NCBI GenBank assembly: GCA_964651475.1
Contig: CAZYXV010000037.1
Location: 1-36,647 of the forward strand
Source: JBGSMF01 sp964651475
Lineage (GTDB): Bacteria; Chloroflexota; Anaerolineae; Fen-1058
Direction: 5' to 3'
DNA length: 36,647 bases
Made by a program: the position numbers and the translations under genes. Positions 15,705 to 24,185 of this stretch are shown piece after piece. The first letter of the stretch is position 1; every line of letters begins with the position of its first letter. The notes under the pieces were generated by a model. The model was not told the origin of the DNA. It searched no databases and saw nothing but the letters and a program-made list of their open reading frames with translations.

Positions 15705-18155
15705 TCAGCGCGCAGCACTGGCCTGCCCGTAAAGTTGCTGGTAGACGGCATAATATTCAACGATGCGCCGGATATAGAGGCGCGGCTCGTTAATCGTCAC
15801 GGTTTCGTAAAACACGTCGGGGTCGTCGCCGGCAATCCGCAGCCAGTTGGCGCTGCGGCCCGGCCCGGCGTTATAGGCCGCCAATGCAGCAAACAAGTGG
15901 CCGTCCAGCCCGTCGCGCTGGCGCGCCAGGTAGTACACGCCGAATGGAACATTGATGTATGGCCTGAAAAGGCTGGCCGTCGAATATTCGGCCCAACCAA
16001 GTTGGTCGGCGATTTCCTGGCCGGTGGAGGGAATAATCTGCATCAACCCGTTAGCATACGCCGTCGAGATGGCCAGCCCTTCAAAGAGGCTTTCTTGCCG
16101 GATGACGGAAAAGACAAACAGTGGGTCCATGTTGTGTTTTTGCGCTTCCGACATCACCAGGTCGGCGTAATACGTTGGATAATCTAGCCTGGCCAGGTAG
16201 GGCGGCGCGGTGGCAGGTCGCGCGCCGGCCAGCCGAATCACAGCATCGGCGGAAACGATGGACGAGCGATACAGGCCGATTTCGCGAAATGCCACAGCCA
16301 GCTGGTAGAGCGCCACGGCGTCGCCCGTTAAAGATTTTCGCAGCGATTCAAATTCGTCGCGCGCCTCGGCCTGCAGTCCCAATCGCCATAATTCGTGTCC
16401 GCGCATCCATCGCATATCGGCGGCGACATCGTCGCGCAGAGTGCGCAACGGCAGCGTGTCGCTAAATCCTAATCGCGCGGCCAGCCACGTTTCGGCCACG
16501 GCGCGTTCGGTTGGCTCGTCAAATTCTAACGTGAAACTGATCGGTTGCAGCGGCGGGCGCCCGGCCAACGCTTCGGCGGCGCGGATGCCGAAAAATGAAT
16601 CGGGCGCGGCGGCCACCGCCTGGCTGAACATGCGCGTGGCCGAAACGGGATACGTGGCAGAAAGCATTTTGCCCTGCCACAGCCATCCGGCCTGGAAATA
16701 ATCGGACAGAGGATAAGTTGCGCAGAGCGTTTGCCACGCATCGAGAGCAGCCGCCTGGTCGCTGGCGCGGTAGGCCGCCAGCGCGGCGCGATGCAGGCTT
16801 TCGCCGGCGTGATCGCCAAACGGATAGGCCGCCTGGTAAGCGCGAAACGCGGCGGCTGCCTCGGCATAGCGCTGCGAGCGATCTAAAAGCAGCGCGGCTT
16901 GCCACAGGGCTTCAGGCGCTTGCGCGTGCGTGGGATGCTCCGCCGCAAATTGCCTGTATACCTGAACGGCGCCTTCGGTATCGCCGGAGCGCGCCAGCGT
17001 ATCGGCCTTGTCCAGCCAGGCATCGCCCCAATGCGCGCTTTGCGGCATGCTCTGAATAATCAGGTTGAACTGGCGCAGCGCGTTGGGGGTGTCGCCTTGC
17101 GCGCGGAACGCCAAACCGGCGTAGTAGCGGCTATCGGCCACGCGATGGTTGGCCTGGATCGCGCGCGTAAACGCGGCCAACGCAGGGTCGTACACCTTGG
17201 CGTAATAATCCACCAGCCCGCGTTGAAATTCATCCACCGGGATATTGGCTTCGACCAGCGCTACCAGGCCGTCGTAAGCGAAGCTTGTTTCAGGATAAGT
17301 AGTGACGACGTTTAGAAATCTCTGGTAACCGGCCTGGGTCTGCCCGGCCAACAAGTGCGTTTGTCCGGCCAGTGTTTGGATGCGGGCGCGGTAAGCGGGA
17401 ATAGTAGCGATCAGCAAGATTTCGTCGTACTGCGCCAGCGCGCTGGTGTAATCGCCCTGGTGTATGAATAATTGGGCCAGCTTTTCACGGACGCCCAGCG
17501 CGAGCGAGGTGGTGGGCGCGTAAACGAGCGCCTGGCGATATTCGCCGGAGGCGCCAGCGTAATCGCCCATGTCCATCAACGCGTCGCCAATGCGCTCGCG
17601 GACGTAAGCGGCAATCAGGTCGCCGCGCAGTTGCAGGTAGGCGCGATAGTGCTCGACGGCGGCGGCGTTATCGGGGGCATCCAGGCGGCCATAAGCTTCG
17701 GCCAGCCAGAAATGTGCATCTGGGCTGAGTTTGCTATCGGGGTATATCTGAAGGAATCGAGCAATGGCTTCAACAGCGGCCTGGGGCTGACCATCTCTCA
17801 GCAGCGCGATTCCTCCGGCCAACGCTGCCGCGCGAGATTGCTCGTCGCTGAGCGGCGCTCCGGCCAAATCGGCGTAGAGCGTAGCCGCGGCGGCATAATT
17901 GCCATTGTGCATGGCGCGCTCAGCCTGCGCCAGGCGCACTTCTGGGAGAGGGGTGGGCGTGGGGGTCGGCGTAGGCGTGGAAGTTGGAGTTGGTGAAGGA
18001 GTAGACGTTGGCGATGGCGTATAGGTCGGTGTGATGGTGGGAGTCGGCGAAGGCCCGAACAACTCGGCCGGATTGGGAAGGGGCGCGCCGCACGCCGATA
18101 CCAGCGCCGCCAGGATTATCCAGAATGCGATGATGATTTTTTTCTTGTGCGTCAA
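15705..18155 (-). CDS. TPR lipoprotein with lytic transglycosylase domain (Slt-like)
   Basis: This 816-aa lipoprotein should be anchored outside the membrane and cut peptidoglycan. Residues 1-22 form a lipoprotein signal (THKKKIIIAF, hydrophobic core, lipobox VSAC with Cys22). A Pro/Thr/Ser linker of PTPT type follows, then about 550 residues of helical TPR-like repeats, then a C-terminal SLT domain with the catalytic Glu in VIRQES (about 688), NGLMQIIPSTG and AALAAYNAGPGR. The start is taken as TTG 18155, which overlaps the radical SAM stop as TTGA and puts the signal peptide at the N-terminus. The first in-frame ATG (18242) would add 29 residues before the signal and lie inside the upstream gene. 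Coupling to that gene is likely. Confidence 0.88.
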   Translation of the reverse strand: MTHKKKIIIAFWIILAALVSACGAPLPNPAELFGPSPTPTITPTYTPSPTSTPSPTPTSTPTPTPTPTPLPEVRLAQAERAMHNGNYAAAATLYADLAGAPLSDEQSRAAALAGGIALLRDGQPQAAVEAIARFLQIYPDSKLSPDAHFWLAEAYGRLDAPDNAAAVEHYRAYLQLRGDLIAAYVRERIGDALMDMGDYAGASGEYRQALVYAPTTSLALGVREKLAQLFIHQGDYTSALAQYDEILLIATIPAYRARIQTLAGQTHLLAGQTQAGYQRFLNVVTTYPETSFAYDGLVALVEANIPVDEFQRGLVDYYAKVYDPALAAFTRAIQANHRVADSRYYAGLAFRAQGDTPNALRQFNLIIQSMPQSAHWGDAWLDKADTLARSGDTEGAVQVYRQFAAEHPTHAQAPEALWQAALLLDRSQRYAEAAAAFRAYQAAYPFGDHAGESLHRAALAAYRASDQAAALDAWQTLCATYPLSDYFQAGWLWQGKMLSATYPVSATRMFSQAVAAAPDSFFGIRAAEALAGRPPLQPISFTLEFDEPTERAVAETWLAARLGFSDTLPLRTLRDDVAADMRWMRGHELWRLGLQAEARDEFESLRKSLTGDAVALYQLAVAFREIGLYRSSIVSADAVIRLAGARPATAPPYLARLDYPTYYADLVMSEAQKHNMDPLFVFSVIRQESLFEGLAISTAYANGLMQIIPSTGQEIADQLGWAEYSTASLFRPYINVPFGVYYLARQRDGLDGHLFAALAAYNAGPGRSANWLRIAGDDPDVFYETVTINEPRLYIRRIVEYYAVYQQLYGQASAAR

Positions 18156-19057
18156 GCCGTTATCCCATAGACTTGTTTGGGCGCGAGGAATTGCGGGAAC
18201 CGATCCAGCAGCGCCTTGCGGACCGTGTAGCAGAGATGACATGCATCCACATACCCATCTTCGTGCTCGACGTTGTATTCCTTGGCCAAAAGCGCCGGGC
18301 CGCCTCGGATCAGCGGGCTGCAGATTGGATGCAGGGCTGCCTGATAGTTATTCACCAGTTGCGGCAGGGGTGTGTCCCACAGATTTCCCAGCACTATCCC
18401 CTGGCAAAGATGCACGTTGCCATAAGCATCGAGATGCACGCGGCCCGGATTTTCCAGGTCTTCGTGGGGACATTCCACAAACCCATCCCAGGGTTTTCTA
18501 GGAAGCCCCTGGACAAGCTTGTCTATAGCTCTGCCCCTGAACATCACACCGCCGCCAACGACAGGCTCACCTTTGCCCTGCGGCGAATCTGTGGCCAGTT
18601 CAACGACGGGCTGCTCGATGCAAATCGAGCCGGCCGGCAGCCCCATCCTGCTCGCGGCGCGCAGCGCGCGCCGGGCGGGGCTGTCTTGCTCGCTTGCAGA
18701 ATGGAACAAATCGTCGCTGATGCTGACATCCGAAACGCCCAAATCGCGCAGCGGCCCCAGCCATAGTTCTGCATCTTCTTCGGACGTGGCGTAATAAGCG
18801 TTCGTCACCACGCCAACCTGAAAGCCGCGCGACCGGGCCAGCCTGATGCTTTCCATCAGCAGGGGATAAAACAAGAACGGTTCGCCGCCTTCAAAGTAAA
18901 TTGTTTGGATACTGCCCATCTTGACGGCCTCGTCCAGAATGTTTCGCACCTGGGCAAGCGTGAATGTGCCCTCGGCAGACGGGCTGCTGTAGACAAAACA
19001 GTGGTCGCACTCAAAAGTGCATTTGTAGCTGAGCAAGAAATGAAGACCGGTTAACAT
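18152..19057 (-). CDS. radical SAM protein with C-terminal cysteine motifs
   Basis: This 301-aa enzyme has the radical SAM cluster motif CTFECDHC with C13, C17 and C20, and FEGGEPFL as the following glycine-rich motif. Further Cys residues (ECPHED, HLCQG, ACHLCY) in the last 110 residues suggest a SPASM- or Twitch-like region with an extra iron-sulfur cluster, as in peptide- or protein-modifying enzymes. The start ATG 19057 has AAAGGAG five bases upstream. The stop overlaps the start of the lytic transglycosylase lipoprotein. No precursor peptide gene was found next to it, so the substrate is unknown. The pairing with a cell-wall enzyme is notable but may be only genomic arrangement. Confidence 0.85.
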   Translation of the reverse strand: MLTGLHFLLSYKCTFECDHCFVYSSPSAEGTFTLAQVRNILDEAVKMGSIQTIYFEGGEPFLFYPLLMESIRLARSRGFQVGVVTNAYYATSEEDAELWLGPLRDLGVSDVSISDDLFHSASEQDSPARRALRAASRMGLPAGSICIEQPVVELATDSPQGKGEPVVGGGVMFRGRAIDKLVQGLPRKPWDGFVECPHEDLENPGRVHLDAYGNVHLCQGIVLGNLWDTPLPQLVNNYQAALHPICSPLIRGGPALLAKEYNVEHEDGYVDACHLCYTVRKALLDRFPQFLAPKQVYGITA

Positions 19058-19127
19058 TGTACTCCTTTCTACCTTCTATGGACGTTAGCCACCCCCGGTC
19101 AAGTTCCATTTGATGGGCATCGGCTTG

Positions 19128-19156
19128 AGGCATCCTGAGCCTGTCGAAGGATGCCT
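19128..19156. repeat. hairpin repeat with GAGCCTGTCGA loop
   Basis: AGGCATCCT and AGGATGCCT form a 9-bp stem around GAGCCTGTCGA. The CTGAGCCTGTCGAAGG core is a sequence met between genes in many unrelated bacterial genomes, so a dispersed repeat is likely. Confidence 0.5.
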
Positions 19157-19284
19157 TCCATGCACGGTTCGATGGCTCGATTGAGCTAAGTTAAGCTCAC
19201 CGTGCTCAACACTAATGGTTTCGTTTGAATCAAACATGGTCAAGTATACCGCATATACACTAAATGGGTAGAATGACCCTGGTC

Positions 19285-19312
19285 TTGCAAAATAGAACCT
19301 TTGTGCTATAAT
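19285..19312 (+). promoter_or_regulatory. promoter of DUF3795 gene
   Basis: TTGCAA (19285-19290), a 16-bp spacer and TATAAT (19307-19312) with a TGC extension are seen. The -10 region TGTGCTATAAT differs by one base from the two at 6464 and 9632. Confidence 0.65.
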
Positions 19313-19371
19313 AACCAGGCTTTTTCGGCATGAGGGCATTTGCCTACATTTTCAAAATCAAGGAGTTTTTG

Positions 19372-19737
19372 ATGGACAAGCTGATTGCTGTGTGCGGTTT
19401 AGATTGCGCCGAGTGCGAAGGGTACCAGGCTACTCAAGCCAACGACGAGGCGGCCAAGGAGCGCGTGGTTGCCAGGTGGGCGGCGATGTATAACGCGCCA
19501 GGGCTGACGGTGGCCGGCGTCACCTGTGATGGCTGCACGATGCCGGGGCGAAAGGGCGCGCATTGTGGTGAGTGTGAGATTCGCCTGTGTGGGATAGGGC
19601 GCGGGCTTGCCAACTGCGCCCATTGCGCCGAGTTCGAGACCTGCGCCAAGCTGGCAGGCTTTTTCTCGTTCGCGCCCCAGGCCAAAATCACGCTGCAAGA
19701 GATTCACAAGACGTATCTTCTCAATAATCCGGGGTAG
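19372..19737 (+). CDS. small cysteine-rich DUF3795 protein
   Basis: This 121-aa protein matches the DUF3795 type. The N-terminus reads LIAVCGLDCAECEGYQAT, and later Cys clusters are VTCDGCTMPG, HCGECEIRLCG, CAHC and TCAKL. The Cys count and spacing suggest metal or iron-sulfur binding, but no function is established. The start ATG 19372 has AGGAG about six bases upstream; longer starts have none. It stands alone with its own promoter and is followed by two hairpins. Confidence 0.85.
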   Translation: MDKLIAVCGLDCAECEGYQATQANDEAAKERVVARWAAMYNAPGLTVAGVTCDGCTMPGRKGAHCGECEIRLCGIGRGLANCAHCAEFETCAKLAGFFSFAPQAKITLQEIHKTYLLNNPG

Positions 19738-19738
19738 T

Positions 19739-19788
19739 GGCAGGGCTTGCCCCTGCCCTCATATGGGCGACCGCAAGAGTCGCCCATA
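19739..19788. repeat. two intergenic hairpins after DUF3795 gene
   Basis: GGCAGGG/CCCTGCC (19739-19757) is followed by TATGGGCGAC and GTCGCCCATA (19762-19788), a perfect 10-bp stem with a CGCAAGA loop. No clear T-run follows. Both look like the short hairpin repeats scattered between genes in many genomes and may act as weak terminators or mRNA 3' ends. Confidence 0.55.
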
Positions 19789-19855
19789 CATTTTGAGATG
19801 ATACCACAAGACGTTGTAACGGAGGCCGGGCCTGGCTAAGCCCAAGGCAGCGCGA

Positions 19856-21208
19856 TCAATAGAATGTAACGATCCTGAGCCAGTACGGCGGCACGTCCTT
19901 TATCTTTGATTTTCCATTGCAAATCTCAAACAACTCTCCTTCGTTCAGCACGTCAACCATGCGGTTCCCGCGCGCCGTGGGGATGTCCAGATCAAGCGTG
20001 ACCGCTTGATCTGAAGCATTGAGGGCCACCACTACACATTCTTCGGGCGTCTGCCGGGCAAAAGCAAACTGCTCGTGGCTGACGAAAAGCTGGGTATAGT
20101 CGCCGCATCGCAGCGCGGGGTGCTCGCGCCGAATCCTTGAAAAACACGCAATGGCCTGGGGGAGATCGCGCTGCTGGCTGTTTTGCCAGGCGAGGTCCAG
20201 ATGTGGCCGCAATGGGGCATCGTTATGGTCTGTCTTTTTCCCCGTAATGCCCCACTCGCTGCCATAGTAAACTGAAGGTACGCCCGGCATTGTGAACAGC
20301 AGCCCATAGAGCGGATACAGATGCGCCGGATTTTCGAGCATGCTTGCCACACGGTTTACGTCGTGGTTATCGGCAAAGGCGTATAAAGGCAACTGGTTGT
20401 ACAATCCGTTTTTACCAAATTGTCGGTTGAGAGCATAGGCAATTTCATAATAGTTCTTGTCGTTAAGGCTCGAATACAGCCCCTTGTAACACTCATAGTT
20501 GGTCACGGAATCAAGCATATCCGGGTTGGCCCATCTCCGGTAGTCGCCGTGAACCACTTCTCCCATAAGCCAGAAATCCGCCTGACCCCGGCAATGCGCG
20601 GCCAGTTCCCTGAGAAAGCCAAGATCGAGGCAGTCCGCAACGTCTAGCCTCAATCCGTCAATGCCAAATTCTCGAATCCACATGGTCACGGCCTGGAAAA
20701 GGTGCTCTTTGACCGCGGGGTTCCACAGGTTCAGTTTGACCAAGTCGTAATGGCCATTCCATCCATCGTAAGTGAACGAATCGTTGTAGGGGCCAGGCTG
20801 TCCAAAGCGGAGATTGTGGAACCAGCCACAATACTCTGAATGTTCACCGCGCTGTCGAACGTCGCGGAAAGCCCAAAAATCTCGGCCAACGTGATGGAAC
20901 ACGCCGTCGAGGATAACCTTGATACCCTTTTGATGAAGCGTAGAAACAATTCGCGCTAACGTCTCGTTGCTTCCCAGTCGCCGATCCACGCGATAATAGT
21001 CTGCCGTGTCATAGCCATGCGCGCTGGACTCGAATAGAGGCCCCAGGTAAAGCGCGTTTACTCCCAATGCTTGCAAATGATCCATCCACTGATAGAGTTG
21101 CTCCAACCGCGGGCAAACGGCGGAGCCAAAATCGTTTTTGGGCGGCGCTCCACAAAACCCCAGGGGATAAATGTGATAAAAGACTGAATCGTTAACCCAG
21201 TGTTTCAT
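19856..21208 (-). CDS. GH13 alpha-amylase family glycosidase, cytoplasmic
   Basis: This 450-aa enzyme cuts alpha-glucosidic bonds in maltodextrins or related glucans. The GH13 motifs are in order: DGVFHH (101-106), GLRLDV with nucleophile D189, LMGEVV with acid/base E217, and FADNHD with D283. The overall pattern is like neopullulanase/cyclomaltodextrinase types, but the usual N-terminal domain is missing. There is no signal peptide, so it acts inside the cell. ATG 21208 has AAGGAG eight bases upstream. The gene follows a TetR regulator, and a perfect 16-bp palindrome lies between the two. Base composition looks less GC-rich than neighbouring genes, which hints at transfer (not measured). The exact substrate is open. 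Confidence 0.9.
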   Translation of the reverse strand: MKHWVNDSVFYHIYPLGFCGAPPKNDFGSAVCPRLEQLYQWMDHLQALGVNALYLGPLFESSAHGYDTADYYRVDRRLGSNETLARIVSTLHQKGIKVILDGVFHHVGRDFWAFRDVRQRGEHSEYCGWFHNLRFGQPGPYNDSFTYDGWNGHYDLVKLNLWNPAVKEHLFQAVTMWIREFGIDGLRLDVADCLDLGFLRELAAHCRGQADFWLMGEVVHGDYRRWANPDMLDSVTNYECYKGLYSSLNDKNYYEIAYALNRQFGKNGLYNQLPLYAFADNHDVNRVASMLENPAHLYPLYGLLFTMPGVPSVYYGSEWGITGKKTDHNDAPLRPHLDLAWQNSQQRDLPQAIACFSRIRREHPALRCGDYTQLFVSHEQFAFARQTPEECVVVALNASDQAVTLDLDIPTARGNRMVDVLNEGELFEICNGKSKIKDVPPYWLRIVTFY

Positions 21209-21226
21209 TGCAAAATCTCCTTTATT

Positions 21227-21242
21227 TACTTACCGGTAAGTA
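21227..21242. promoter_or_regulatory. palindromic TetR operator before amylase gene
   Basis: TACTTACCGGTAAGTA is a perfect 16-bp palindrome. It overlaps a possible minus-strand -10 box (TATACT, 21244-21239) 19 bp upstream of the amylase start, where a bound TetR protein would block transcription. Confidence 0.6.
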
Positions 21243-21268
21243 TATAACCCGGCGAAAAAAATATAGGC

Positions 21269-21835
21269 TCAGGAATAAATGCCGTGCTGAAATTGATGAG
21301 CGGCCTGGTGTACGAGTGTGTCATCGAGCTTTACATAGCCATTGAGCGACAAGCTGATATACGTGTGAATCATGCCGACAAAAGTGGCGGCATACGCCTT
21401 TTGCCGCCCTTTCATGTTCCCGTGATTGCGGGCGGCCTGGGTAAACATCGTTTCGATGACCTGAAGCAACTGTTCATTAAACTGCGAGATCGTTCTAATC
21501 ATCTCGCTTTCCGGCGGAGCAAACCACATGGACAGTTGCAGCCTGTAAAACGTGCGGTGCTGCCTGGCAAAGAGGAAATAAGCCGCTATGATTTTTTCGA
21601 GCGTCAGGGGCAAATCGCCGGCATACGCGGCAGCCTGCTCGACCTGCTCGTAGAGTTGGTCAAAATGTTCTTTGAGCAGCGCTTCCAAAAGCCCCTGCTT
21701 GCTCCCAAAGTAATGATACAACGTGGGCTTGGTAATGCCGGCTGCCTCGGCGATTTCTTGCACGCCCACGGCGTCGTATCCGCGCGATGCGAAAAGCTGC
21801 AGTGCGCACGCGAGTATGTTTGAGCGATTATCCAT
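21269..21835 (-). CDS. TetR/AcrR family transcriptional repressor
   Basis: This 188-aa regulator has the TetR N-terminal helix-turn-helix (about residues 8-55, with VQEIAEAAGITKPTLYHYFG) and a helical ligand-binding C-terminus. The start ATG 21835 has AAAGGA about seven bases upstream; a GTG at 21850 would begin only five bases after the predicted transcription start. A consensus promoter with an overlapping palindrome lies before it, and a second palindrome lies before the next gene, the amylase. It therefore probably controls itself and the amylase (inference). TetR regulators more often govern transporters or detoxification, so sugar control is less usual. The ligand is unknown. Confidence 0.92.
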   Translation of the reverse strand: MDNRSNILACALQLFASRGYDAVGVQEIAEAAGITKPTLYHYFGSKQGLLEALLKEHFDQLYEQVEQAAAYAGDLPLTLEKIIAAYFLFARQHRTFYRLQLSMWFAPPESEMIRTISQFNEQLLQVIETMFTQAARNHGNMKGRQKAYAATFVGMIHTYISLSLNGYVKLDDTLVHQAAHQFQHGIYS

Positions 21836-21861
21836 CTGGCATCCTTTCACGCAACGGGGTT

Positions 21862-21890
21862 ATTATACCACTCGGTATAGTGACTGTCAA
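21862..21890 (-). promoter_or_regulatory. consensus promoter of tetR with internal operator
   Basis: On the minus strand TTGACA (21890-21885), exactly 17 bp, and TATAAT (21867-21862) match the consensus. The palindrome TATACCGAGTGGTATA (21879-21864) covers the spacer and part of the -10 box, as expected for autorepression. Confidence 0.75.
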
Positions 21891-21926
21891 GTCAGCGCCG
21901 GGGACGGCGCGGGGAGCCGGGCCCTG

Positions 21927-22715
21927 TTATGGTTTGCCGCTGTCTAATGCGGCAATTTGTTCGAGGAACGCCTCACTGGCCTGGGGAGTGTCTGGGGGCG
22001 CTACATCCAGTTGCCGGCCTAGCCTGGCCGCCAACCTTAGGGCCAGCGCGGCGCGATTGAACAGGCTCGCGCGCCGGAACAAAAATTCCTTGACCACGTA
22101 CATGTCGTCGCTCGTCAAGCGTTCGAGCGGCCACGTCGCCGGATCGCCCAGCATTGAAATCAGTTCGGGGTGGTGCACCGTTGCCGGCGCGGCTGCGCGG
22201 GCCAACCTGGAAAGCGTAATGTCTTTGCGTTCTTTGACGACGACAGTGCCGGCGGCCAAATCACCCAGCCGGCGCGACGTGCTGTTAAGCATCATCAACA
22301 CCACTCCCACCCCGTAGTAAAGCGGCAAAAAGTCTATCACGCGCACCAGGTTGCGGACGACGCTTTCTACCACGGTGATCGGCATGCCATCCGTGCGAAT
22401 GACGCGCAACCCCAGCCACCGCTTGCCCAGCGACTGGCCGTTCCAGGCCAGCTCAAAAAAGATATAATATCCCCACAACATGGCGAACGTGATCAGGAAA
22501 TAACCAGCGACGATCCAGTCTCCTAAAAGTTCAGAAAACGCCCGCCCCGGCGGCGTGACCAAAAAGGCAATCGTCGCCATATAAGTGACCGTCAACAAGG
22601 CAGCCAACGTCAGGCTATCTACCAGCGCGGCCAGAAAGCGCGACCCCAGGCCAGAGATCTCGTATCCGAACGTGACGTTTTCGGGTGTGTCAATGCCATA
22701 GATTTCAGATTGCAT
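21927..22715 (-). CDS. RDD family membrane protein
   Basis: This 262-aa protein has the RDD pattern: GSRFLAALVDSLTL at the start of the first membrane segment, and a conserved Arg-Asp-Asp region in several hydrophobic helices up to about residue 165. A soluble tail of about 95 residues follows (TSRRLGDLAAGTVVV and onward). RDD proteins sit in the inner membrane; some are thought to move ions or solutes, but the role is not settled. The start ATG 22715 has only a distant AAGG. A TATAAT on the minus strand at 22772-22767 and the palindrome at 22779-22800 lie upstream. TetR and amylase follow on the same strand but have their own promoter. Confidence 0.88.
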   Translation of the reverse strand: MQSEIYGIDTPENVTFGYEISGLGSRFLAALVDSLTLAALLTVTYMATIAFLVTPPGRAFSELLGDWIVAGYFLITFAMLWGYYIFFELAWNGQSLGKRWLGLRVIRTDGMPITVVESVVRNLVRVIDFLPLYYGVGVVLMMLNSTSRRLGDLAAGTVVVKERKDITLSRLARAAAPATVHHPELISMLGDPATWPLERLTSDDMYVVKEFLFRRASLFNRAALALRLAARLGRQLDVAPPDTPQASEAFLEQIAALDSGKP

Positions 22716-22778
22716 TTGTTTTCTTTGCCTTGGAGAATGTGAGCCTGAACCTAAACCTGCGCTGGTATTATATCATTT

Positions 22779-22800
22779 GAATTGGACAAGTGTCCAATTC
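22779..22800. promoter_or_regulatory. 22-bp palindrome, candidate operator
   Basis: GAATTGGACA and TGTCCAATTC form perfect 10-bp arms around AG. It lies between the divergent RDD and FG-GAP lipoprotein genes, seven bases upstream of a minus-strand TATAAT (22772-22767). The shape suits a dimeric repressor. It does not resemble the two TetR palindromes nearby. Confidence 0.5.
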
Positions 22801-22887
22801 AAAATCCACCGGGTGGCCGATGTGTATTAGAAATACGTGGTTTATACTAATGGTAGTCTTGCCAGACATCGTTCCACGGAGGTAAAA

Positions 22888-24177
22888 ATGAAACGATTGT
22901 GCCTGATGCTCTCGCTTTTCGCCTTGTTCGTCGGCGCTTGCGCCCCCCAGGCAGAACCTGCTGCTCCCACGCCTGCCCCACCCGCCGCCACGGCGACCAG
23001 TCTTCCACTAACCGTTCCCAGCACTTTAACGCCAGAGCCAACCGCGGCGGCGACGCCCCCTCCGACCAACACAGCGCAACCCAAGCCGACCAAATCGGCG
23101 GCGCTCGGCCTGACGCCAGTGCCAACCTCGTCGCTGTTCCTGGCAAGCTCCCAAGTCTTTAAATCAACCGCGACTTTTCAGATTGGCCTGGGGGATCTGG
23201 ACGGCGATGGAGACATGGACGCGGTGTCTGCCAACATGGATGCTTATTCGCAGGTATGGCTCAACGACGGGGCTGGCGGTTTTACGGATACCGAGCAAAG
23301 ACTGACGCAGCAAGGGCACGGCGTTGGGGTTGGCGACCTGGATGGCGATGGCGACCTCGACCTTTTTATAACCTGTGCTGGTCTAGATGGGTCCAACAAA
23401 CCCAGCCAGGTTTACCTGAATGACGGCAAGGCAAATTTTAGCCCCGGCCAAAGCCTGGGGGACCTGAGGTTGAGCGGGAACTCTATAGATTTGATTGACA
23501 TTGACGGCGACGGCGATCTTGACGCCAGTGTGCAGTACTATGAGTCGCCTTACCGGCTCTACTTGAACGACGGCAAAGGCACATTTGAAAAGAGCGACGT
23601 CACATTCCCTGAGGGTTGGGAGTTGGCCTGGGGCGATCTGGACGCGGATGGCGACGTGGATGTTTTTGCCAAGGAGCTTGGGAAAGGCTACAAAACACTG
23701 CTCAATGACGGCGCGGGCAAATTCAAAGATCATTGGCAAATGCCCGATAGCACCGTAGAGTACGGCTATAAAAGCGCCGCGTTGGGAGACGTTGACGGCG
23801 ACGGCGACCTTGACGCTTTTGTGACGAATGGAAGCCAGGAGGCGGGCGCTTCGACCCTTGTCCTTTTGAATGACGGTTCCGGCGGATTTGAAGCGAATGG
23901 ACAAACCCTGCCGGCCGTTATCAAGGCCTGGGTTGAGCTAGGAGACGTGGATGGGGATAAGGACCTGGATGCTTTTATGGCCATCGTCAAACAACCCCAA
24001 CAGTTGTGGCTAAACGATGGCAAAGGCCATTTCTCTGATAGCGGCTTGAGGCTGGGGCGCGATTTGGGAACCCGGGGCTGCGTGTTAGGCGACCTGGATA
24101 GCGACGGCGATCTCGACGTTTTCGTATCCAAATTCTTTAGCGGCTCCAACGCAATATGGTTCAATCAAACGAGGTAA
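22888..24177 (+). CDS. lipoprotein with FG-GAP/VCBS calcium-binding repeats
   Basis: This 429-aa protein has a lipoprotein signal (lipobox VGAC, Cys18), a Pro/Thr/Ala linker to about residue 85, and then seven repeats containing motifs such as DLDGDGDLD, DIDGDGDLD and DVDGDKDLD. Such repeats bind calcium and fold into a beta-propeller, so the protein is probably a surface adhesion or sugar-binding factor. The start ATG 22888 has GGAGG five bases upstream; a longer start at 22837 has none. A strong terminator follows the stop. No enzyme domain is visible. Confidence 0.9.
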   Translation: MKRLCLMLSLFALFVGACAPQAEPAAPTPAPPAATATSLPLTVPSTLTPEPTAAATPPPTNTAQPKPTKSAALGLTPVPTSSLFLASSQVFKSTATFQIGLGDLDGDGDMDAVSANMDAYSQVWLNDGAGGFTDTEQRLTQQGHGVGVGDLDGDGDLDLFITCAGLDGSNKPSQVYLNDGKANFSPGQSLGDLRLSGNSIDLIDIDGDGDLDASVQYYESPYRLYLNDGKGTFEKSDVTFPEGWELAWGDLDADGDVDVFAKELGKGYKTLLNDGAGKFKDHWQMPDSTVEYGYKSAALGDVDGDGDLDAFVTNGSQEAGASTLVLLNDGSGGFEANGQTLPAVIKAWVELGDVDGDKDLDAFMAIVKQPQQLWLNDGKGHFSDSGLRLGRDLGTRGCVLGDLDSDGDLDVFVSKFFSGSNAIWFNQTR

Positions 24178-24185
24178 TGAATGAC

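Larger units (their letters stand above)
19058..19371. other. intergenic region with inverted repeats and a promoter
   Basis: This 314-bp stretch separates the divergent radical SAM and DUF3795 genes. It holds a 9-bp stem at 19128-19156, a palindromic GAGCT/AGCTC element near 19180-19200, GTTTGAATCAAAC at 19223-19235, and the plus-strand promoter at 19285-19312. An open frame on the minus strand (19085-19339) has no ribosome site or family resemblance and is not called. Confidence 0.5.

Noticed and set aside
19085..19339. Minus-strand open frame of 84 codons
   Set aside because: It covers a hairpin repeat and the DUF3795 promoter, with no ribosome site and no recognisable protein pattern.
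21895..21910. GCGCCG/CGGCGC hairpin as terminator of the RDD gene
   Set aside because: A six-base stem with no T-run; too weak to call.
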